Shown here: one piece after another, positions 28,149-36,300 of the stretch
Layout: every line of letters starts with the position of its first letter
Position numbering within the stretch: the stretch's first letter is position 1
Assembly (NCBI GenBank): GCA_049340005.1
Contig: JBMPIY010000005.1
Source: CAXBDP01 sp963974465
GTDB taxonomy: Bacteria > Bacteroidota > Bacteroidia > Cytophagales > Cyclobacteriaceae
Reading direction: 5' to 3' (one strand)
DNA: 64,000 nucleotides
Notes under the pieces: model-generated
Databases searched by the model: none
Seen by the model: the letters and a program-made list of their open reading frames with translations, nothing else
Told to the model about the DNA's origin: nothing
Program-made: the position numbers and the translations under genes

Positions 28149-28184
28149 AAAAAAGCAGACTGGGGAGTCTGCTTTTTTTTTTTT
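28149..28184 (+). terminator. Strong rho-independent terminator of glnN
   Basis: The arms AAAAAAGCAGACT (28149-28161) and AGTCTGCTTTTTT (28166-28178) enclose a GGGG loop and run into an uninterrupted T tract to 28184. This is the clearest intrinsic terminator of the window. A second small hairpin, TCTCTTC/GAAGAGA (28191-28209), follows at once. Confidence 0.9.
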
Positions 28185-28754
28185 GGTTAATCTCTTCTTT
28201 TTGAAGAGAAATAATCATTAAAGGTATAAATAGGAGTCAACATTTTAGGGGAATTACTTATCGTTCAAATAATCATTGCAGGTGGGTTCGTTTCGTTCAT
28301 GACACCCTTTCTTCTTAATTCAGGTGGTTGTGCGAGTCTGAATGCCGTAGGTAGTAGGCTCATCTACGGTCGGTAAATTGATTTTGTTGGAAAGACAGCA
28401 GGAACTAAAAGTGAATTTTTTTTAATGAGTGTTTCATTTATTTTGAAGATTTGTAATCCTTTCCTTTGCGGTCAAATGTATAAAAACCAGAAAGCTTAAA
28501 CTCCATAGCTGTAGTTTATGTATCAGGTGCTTGTTACCCCAAACCATTGTAAGGAATACTAATAAGTCTTTGATGGAAAAAGAATATTAGAATAGTTTTC
28601 AATTTGTCTCGAAAAAGATTGAATTTGTTTGAAGAAGGAAATACAGCCAAAAAGGGAGACAAATGGGATCACGTGTAAATGTGCGTGAGTAGAGTTGAAA
28701 GATCTTAATGTCCTGCTCAACTACAAAAAGGAAATTTTTTAAACATTTATCTAA
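28185..28754. other. Non-coding stretch of 570 bp
   Basis: No gene is recognisable. After the small hairpin at 28191-28209 there is a GC-richer patch at about 28290-28390 with a dyad CCGTAG/CTACGG (28345-28350 and 28364-28369). On the minus strand a 32-codon frame (28363-28265) begins MSLLPTAFRLAQPPELRRK, which I do not recognise. The composition of this patch differs from its surroundings and may be debris of an inserted element. The remaining sequence up to the AlkD-like gene is plain AT-rich DNA. Confidence 0.4.
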
Positions 28755-29471
28755 ATGAAAGAAAAAATTATAGACAAAATCAGATTGATCCTACAAAAAG
28801 GCTCTGATAATAAAACGCGTGAATCTTCGAGCCGTTTTTTCAAAAAAGGAGAGAAAGCATTAGTCTATGGAGTAAAAACAGCCCAAGTCCACAAAATCGC
28901 AAAGGAGTTCCTTGAACAGATAAAAACGTATTCCAAGGAAGATATTTTCGCTATTTGCGAAGAACTTTGGAAATCCAAATATCTTGAAGAGGCAATTGTT
29001 GCTTGTAAATTTACAGAGTCTTTAAAAAATCAATATGAACCTTCTGACTTTAAAGTGTTCGAAGGCTGGGTCAATAAGTATGTAAACAATTGGGCAGATT
29101 GCGATACGCTTTGTAATCATACGATTGGAACTTTTATTATGATGTATCCCGAATATCTTAGCGAATTAAAGAAATGGGCCAAATCACATAATCGATGGAC
29201 AAAAAGAGCTTCTGCAGTAACATTGATAATACCTGCAAGAAGAGGGCTGTTTTTAGAGGAGGTTTTTGAAATAGCAGACACCCTTCTTTTAGATAATGAT
29301 GATATTGTACAAAAAGGCTATGGTTGGATGTTGAAAGCTGCAAGTGAAAGTAATCAAAAGGAGGTTTTTGATTATGTGCTATCTAAAAAAGAAGTAATGC
29401 CAAGAACAGCCCTTCGCTACGCAATTGAAAAAATGCCTATCGAATTAAAAACCATGGCAATGAGGAAATAG
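28755..29471 (+). CDS. DNA alkylation repair protein (AlkD-like)
   Basis: A 238-aa all-helical HEAT-repeat-like protein of the AlkC/AlkD DNA glycosylase group, which removes N3- and N7-alkylated bases. Visible family features are the LVYGVKTAQVHKIAKEF segment near residues 36-52, WVNKYVNNWADCDTLCNH near 105-122, where Trp and Asp line the DNA-binding cleft, and KWAKSHNRWTKRASAVTLI with the conserved Trp/Arg pair. The C-terminal helices end MPIELKTMAMRK. It stands alone between two long gene-poor stretches, so its neighbourhood gives no further clue. Confidence 0.85.
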   Translation: MKEKIIDKIRLILQKGSDNKTRESSSRFFKKGEKALVYGVKTAQVHKIAKEFLEQIKTYSKEDIFAICEELWKSKYLEEAIVACKFTESLKNQYEPSDFKVFEGWVNKYVNNWADCDTLCNHTIGTFIMMYPEYLSELKKWAKSHNRWTKRASAVTLIIPARRGLFLEEVFEIADTLLLDNDDIVQKGYGWMLKAASESNQKEVFDYVLSKKEVMPRTALRYAIEKMPIELKTMAMRK

Positions 29472-29794
29472 AAGAGACTGCCCATAACAACTCTGTTTGC
29501 TTTGGACACGAATATTGTCTAATTCAGAAACCCACTCCTATAACATTTATGATGTTGTTTAAAAAGCTTTAAGTAATAGATAGACTCGTATTGGAATAGT
29601 GTTATGTTTCAAAAACCTTGTCTCGCTGGGAATTTTATCGGTATAAAAATGAGCCCTTCAAATTGGTCGAAAGATAAATTTTATTCTGACTAATCAGATA
29701 ATTCATCTCAAATAATAATTAGCCTCCCAAATAAGAAATGAGAGGCAATATTTTTTACCCAAAAATTTACTTTGGGTTTGTGCCAAAACCGCTC

Positions 29795-30230
29795 ATGGGC
29801 AATGTTACACTGTTTTCGTAGATTTTAAAAAAGGTTGACGGATCTATTTCCAAGAAAATAGTCAAAGAGAACCAAACAGATAAAGGCTGCAGCGGATTTG
29901 ACAGCTGGAAGCATTGGGTGTCGAAGCTTTTCTGCCATTTCGTCAAGAGTACTTTGGTACGAGATATCTCCACTGGTTTACACTTTGTCATTAGTGATTT
30001 AATCATCCTGCATTGCTAAAGCTGCCTCTAAATCTAGTATTGGTTATCAAGACAAGCGCAAGGATACAAACTTATTCAAACATCTTTATTTTTCTCTGTT
30101 GAATAGTTTAGGATATCAGACTTCATTGAAGCTATTTAATCTCAAGATTAAAGGTACTGTTTACTTGTTAGAAGCACTGATACCTACTGAAAACCTGCTT
30201 TTTGAGAATAGAATTGATCTGCGTCTTTGA
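29795..30230 (+). pseudogene. Decayed IS4-family transposase, N-terminal part
   Basis: The plus-strand frame from ATG 29795 reads MGNVTLFS, hits TAG at 29819-29821, then continues ILKKVDGSISKKIVKENQ, SGFDSWKHWVSKLFCHFVKS and TLVRDISTGL. This is the N-terminal (DUF4372-type) domain of IS4-like transposases common in Bacteroidota. The frame shifts near 30010 and resumes as IAKAASKSSIGYQDKRKDTN and LFKHLYFSLLNSLGYQTSLK, stopping at 30228-30230. The DDE catalytic part is missing. There are at least one nonsense mutation, one or more indels and a large deletion, so it is an old relic. No terminal inverted repeats were found. The rest of the 898-bp gap between the AlkD-like gene and ndvB holds nothing else recognisable. 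Confidence 0.75.
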
Positions 30231-30369
30231 AAACTTACTCATTGTGATAACAACGAGCTAAAGATTCTTTAAATTTAGAGAGCCTGAATATTTCAGCTCA
30301 GTTCCAATCCATACTATTTTCGATTCACAATATGGGTAAAGGACGCTGTATTCAAAAAATGAAATTTAC

Positions 30370-33300
30370 ATGAAAATGAAACAAGCAGCGCACGATCTCA
30401 TTTCCGAAATGAGAGCTTTCCTTAAAAAAAATAATTTTGAACAAAGCTACCTTGACGATGAGCTGTTAAATGCAGAGTTGTTTAGCTATGAACAGATGGA
30501 TCGTTTTGGGAAAACACTGGCTAAAACTCACATACTTAGTCCAAAACCTGCGCAAGACCATTTACTCAAAAGGCTTACGGATAATGAATTAATACTGAAT
30601 CAGGTTCGAAAGCTGATTAGCGATGCTATAAAAAAGAAATACCAAATTTCTCCAGCCAGTGAGTGGCTGATTGATAATTTCTATTTGATAGAAGAGAATA
30701 TCCGCAATGCCAAAATCAATTTTCCGAAGGGTTATAGCGAAGACCTGCCTCAACTCTCGGGTGCAGCTTCTGGAGGCATGACACGTATCTATGACATCAT
30801 TCAACAAGTGATTGCTCACAGCGATGGAAGAATAGATATAGAAAGCCTAAGTGGTTTTATTAAATCATATCAGACGATTACCCATCTCAAGCTTGGAGAA
30901 TTATGGGCAATCCCAATCATGTTGAAGCTTGCATTAATTGAGAATCTCCGACGTATTTCGACTAGGATTGCAATAGATAGGATGGATGCTAACGTAGCGA
31001 ATTATTGGGCGCAGGAAATGATTGAAACCTCCGAAAAGGATCCAAAGAACCTGATACTTATTATTGCTGATATGGCTCGGTCTAATCCACCAATGGTGGA
31101 TGCTTTTGTTGCTGAATTGGTTCGGCAACTACAGGGTAAAGGTCCTGATTTGGCATTATCGCTAAACTGGATTGAGAAGAAATTAGCTGAAAGAGGTTTG
31201 ACCTGCGAAGATCTTGTGAATTCGGAAGTTCAAAAGCAGGCAATCAGTCAGGTGTCTATGAGTAATAGTATTGGTAGTCTTCGATTACTTGATGCAATGA
31301 ACTGGCGAGATTTTGTTGAGGAACATAGTATTGTTGAGCAAACGCTTCGCAAAGACATCAATGGCATTTATGGATTAATGGACTTCGCTACGCGCGACAG
31401 ATATCGGCACGTTGTTGAGCATATTGCTAAAGAAAGCAAAATTGAGGAATATGAAGTTGCAAATATCGCCATCCAACTTGCTTATGAAAATTCAGCTGCC
31501 AGTGCTACAGATAATCGCTATTCCCACGTTGGAAACTTTCTCATAGGAGAAGGAATTCGTCAAACTAAAAAAGCAGCAAAAACTCCAGTCTCATATATTC
31601 AAGCAATTGAATCATTCTTAAAAAGACACAGATTCTTTTTTTATCTGTCATTTGTTCTCTTCACGACACTTTCAATCAGCGCTCTCATTTTAATACTTGT
31701 GAATGGAGTGGTAAAAAATAATTGGTTGCTTTTAATAATTGCCATTCTTGCTTTGCTATCATCAAGTCAACTTGCAGTATCAGTTGTCAATTTTATTTCC
31801 ACATTATTGGTTAGGCCTCATCTGCTGCCTCGAATGGATTTCTCTAAAAAAATCCCTGCTGATTCCCGTACGTTGGTAGTCATCCCAGCAATGTTATCTG
31901 ACATAAAGGAATTAGAAAACTTAACCGAGTCACTGGAAATTCGATTTCTGGCAAATCGGAATGAAAATTTGCATTTCGGATTATTAACTGATTTTACGGA
32001 TGCAGAGCAAGAAACACTTCCGAAAGATCGAGAACTTGTTGAAGCTGCAATACAAAAAATTGAAGCCCTAAACCAAAAATATAAAAGAGAAAATAGTGAT
32101 TTGTTTTTTCTCTTTCATCGTCCGAGACGTTGGAATGCTCAGGAAAATGTATGGATGGGTTATGAAAGGAAACGCGGAAAACTAGCCGATTTGAATTCCT
32201 TTTTACGTGGCAATGCTAAAGATAGATTTTCGCATGTCATTGGCGACCAATCTGTGTTTCCGAACATCAAATATGTGATTACTCTAGATGCTGATACACA
32301 ACTGCCAATGGGCACAGCTTGGAAATTAGTCGGTACAATGGCTCATCCATTGAATCGTGCTTGGTATGATGAACAGAAAAAACGCATCACTATAGGATAT
32401 GGCATACTTCAGCCCCGTGTTACAAACAGCTTGCCGGATGAAACGGGCTCACTTTACGCTCGTATGCACGGAAATGAGCCAGGAATTGACCCTTACACTC
32501 GAGCATCATCCGATGTTTATCAAGATCTGTTTGAGGAAGGTTCTTTTATTGGTAAAGGAATTTACGAGGTGGACATATTTAGAAAAGTATTGGAAGGAAA
32601 GTTTGCCGAAAACAGCATTCTAAGTCACGATCTAATTGAAGGTTGCTTTTTGCGATCGGGACTCGTAAGTGATGTACAGTTATTCGAAAAATACCCAACC
32701 CGCTACGATTCAGATATAAAGAGGCGTTCTCGTTGGGTTCGAGGTGACTGGCAGATTTTCTCTTGGTTTTTGCCGTTTGTTCACTTGGCGGATGGATTGT
32801 GGCACAAAAATCCAATTTCAGCACTGTCCCGCTGGAAAATTTTTGATAATATCAGACGAAGTGTAGTTCCTTTAGCGCTTACTATTCTACTGATTTTAGG
32901 ATGGCTGATTTTGCCAACTTCCTTATTGTGGACTCTTGTAGTAACAGGTATTATTGTTTTTCCTATCATATTTTCTTCAGCGTGGAACGTCATCCTTAAA
33001 CCGAAAGATGTTAACATCGCTCGACATGTTATAAATTCCGCAAAAAGTATTCTGGATATCTTTTATAAAACGTTGTTTGCACTAGTCTGTCTGCCCTATG
33101 AAGCTTATGTAAACACAATAGCCATTATCCGCACGATTTGGAGAAAGCTGATTACCAAGAAGCATTTACTCGAATGGAACCCTTCGGGAAACCCAAAGAA
33201 TATTAATAGCATAAGTCCAAGAGCATCATATTCGAGCATGTGGATTGAGATTGTTCTTCCCGCAGTTTTAATATTTTATTTTTTGAATACAACTCCCGAA

Positions 33301-36300
33301 AAGGTAATCACCGTAGGGCCTATCGCTTTGCTGTGGTTACTTGCTCCACTGATTACCTGGTGGATGAGCAAGCCATTAGCGAGAAAGGCGGCGGCTATCT
33401 CCGAAGCTCAAAATATTTTTCTTAGAAAAGTGGCAAGAAAAACCTGGGGTTTCTTCGAACAGTTTGTCGGACAGGAAGACAATTGGCTTCCTCCAGATAA
33501 TTTTCAAGAACAACCACTTGAAGTGATAGCCCATCGAACGTCTCCCACTAATATTGGACTTTCTTTACTTGCCAATTTAACTGCCCGCGACTTTGGTTAT
33601 ATCAATACTAGACAACTAATTGAGCGAACTGAAAATGCCTTCAACACCATGAATAGGATGGAACGATTTAGAGGTCATTTTTTTAACTGGTACGACACAC
33701 AATCGCTAACTCCATTATTTCCAAAATACATTTCAACAGTGGACAGTGGCAACCTAGCCGGACATCTGCTTGTATTGCGTCAAGGCTTAATCATTATTCC
33801 ATATCAAAGAATATTTAGCCCGAAAATTTTTGAAGGTATTCAGGATACTTTCCGTGTGCTAACTGATAACTTGTATGAACATAATGATGAAATATTACAA
33901 GATTTCAAAAAGAAATTAAAAAGTGCCTGCAAACAAGATTTCAATAATAATATTATTGAAGTAAAGCAAAAAGCGGGAGAATTGATGCAAACCTTTTTGG
34001 TTGTTAATGATCAGTTAAACAGTGATATAGATAGTGAGGCCTCTTGGTGGATGGAGCGGCTAAAATTACAATTGGAGGGTTTGAACGAAGAGATGCAAAT
34101 TTTCTCACCTTGGGAGCTATTGCAAACTGCGCCTTCTACATTCAAGAGTCTCGTTTCATCAAACATACCTTCAACTCTGACCGGATTGTTAAAGACCTCC
34201 CGGGAAATTCAAGAAGAAATAGTAATTCTACAAACATCGACTCACACGATCGATGAATTGGAATGGCTTGAATCATTTCGTACAGCCTTAATACAGTCCA
34301 TTCAGCAAGCAGAAATGCAAATTTCAAAGGCTGAATATCTTGCTCAACATTGTAGCGAATTGGTGGATTTGGAATGGGATTTTTTGTTTGATGAAACATG
34401 TAAGCTATTTACCACTGGCTACAATGTGCTGGAACGATATGCAGATGCTAGTTATTACGACCTGCTGGCTTCGGAAGTCAGACTAGCAGTTTTCACAGTC
34501 ATTGCTCAGGGTAAACTACCAGAAGAAAGTTGGTTTGCCTTAGGGCGCTTATTGACCAGCGTAGATGGCTCGCCTGTTTTGCTTTCTTGGAGCGGCTCTA
34601 TGTTCGAATACCTTATGCCGCTTTTGGTTATGCCCACTTACGAAAACACGTTGCTCGATCAAACAACTAAAGTTGGGGTAGATAGCCAGATTAATTATGG
34701 CAAAAAGACTGGAAAACCCTGGGGTATTTCGGAGTCTGGATATAATATGCTGAGTGCTGACTCTCATTATCAATACAGCGCATTTGGCGTTCCTGGTTTG
34801 GGATTGAAGCGAGGGCTCGAAGGTGATTACGTAATAGCTCCCTATGCTACCGCACTTGCACTGATGGTGTCTCCAAAAAAGGCTTGCAAAAACTTAGAAC
34901 TACTTCAAGAAAGAGGCTTTGAAGGAAGATATGGATTTTATGAAGCCATTGATTTTACACCATCGCGTTTGCCTCGTGGGTTAAATCATAAGATTGTATA
35001 TTCGTTTATGTCGCATCACCAAGGAATGAGTTTGCTCTCAATTGCGTATCTATTGCTTGACAAACCCATGCAAAAATTATTTGAAGCGGAACCTCAGTTT
35101 AAGGCAGCTCTTTTATTACTTCAGGAGCGCATACCTAGATCTACCACCTACTTTGCACATACAGCGGATGAAGCCGAAATTAGTTTTGAACCAGTTACCA
35201 TTGAACCAAGAATATTATTCACTCCAGACACCCCTGTTCCCGAAGTACAGTTACTTTCCAACGGTAAATACCACGTTATGGTCACCAATGCGGGTGGTGG
35301 TTACAGCCGCTGGAAAGATTTTGCAGTTACTCGCTGGCGAGAGGATGTAACCTGCGATAATTGGGGAACATTTTGTTATATCCGCGATTTGGATAGCAAC
35401 GAATTCTGGTCGAATACAAGACAGCCAACACTTCAGAAGGGAGAAATTTATGAAGCGGTATTTGCTCATGGCCATGTAGATTTTCGTACATTAAATAACG
35501 AAATAGAAACTCATACTGAAATTGTAGTATCTCCAGAAGATGATATTGAGATGCGGAGGCTTCGTATATCAAACAACTCTTCCATCAAGAGAAGTATTGA
35601 GATTACCAGCTACGCAGAGGTGGTGCTCGCTCCTACCGCTTCCGATTTGATGCAGCCAATTTTTAGCAATCTTTTTGTGCAAACGGAAATTATCCCACAT
35701 CAAAATGCTATTCTCTGCACACGAAGACCACGATCTAACCAAGAGAATCCTCCGTGGATGTGCCATTTAATGACAATGCATGGAAAAGTTCCAAAAGCCA
35801 TATCCTGTGAAACCGACCGTACGAAATTTATAGGTCGCGGAAATTCAATTGTTAATCCGCAAGCTATGATTAATCCAGGGCCATTGTCAGGAACATCGGG
35901 AGCTGTATTAGACCCAATAGTGGCAATCAGATATAAAATTACACTAGCGCCGGATGAGACCATTACGCTAGACATAGTTACGGGTGTAGCTGAAACAAAG
36001 GAGGCTTGCAAATACCTGATCGAAAAATATCAGAATAAATATCACAAAGACCGTGTATTTGAGTTAGCTTGGACGCATAGCCAGGTGGTGCTGCGACAAA
36101 TCAATGCATCGGAAGGAGATGCGCAATTGTATAACCGGCTTGCTGGTTCAATCCTGTTTACTAACCCATTATTTCGGGCAGCCAACGCTATTCTTATTAG
36201 CAATTACCGTCAACAATCAGGACTTTGGGGTTATTCCATCTCAGGAGACTTGCCTATAGTATTGTTGAAAATTGAGGATCAGGCTAATATAAAATTAGTG

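Noticed and set aside
28290..28320. Possible tRNA from a GGTTCG-like string
   Set aside because: No acceptor stem, anticodon arm or complete T-arm can be built around it.
29767..30006. 79-aa minus-strand frame
   Set aside because: It is antisense to the transposase relic, whose plus-strand residues match a known family while the minus frame matches nothing.
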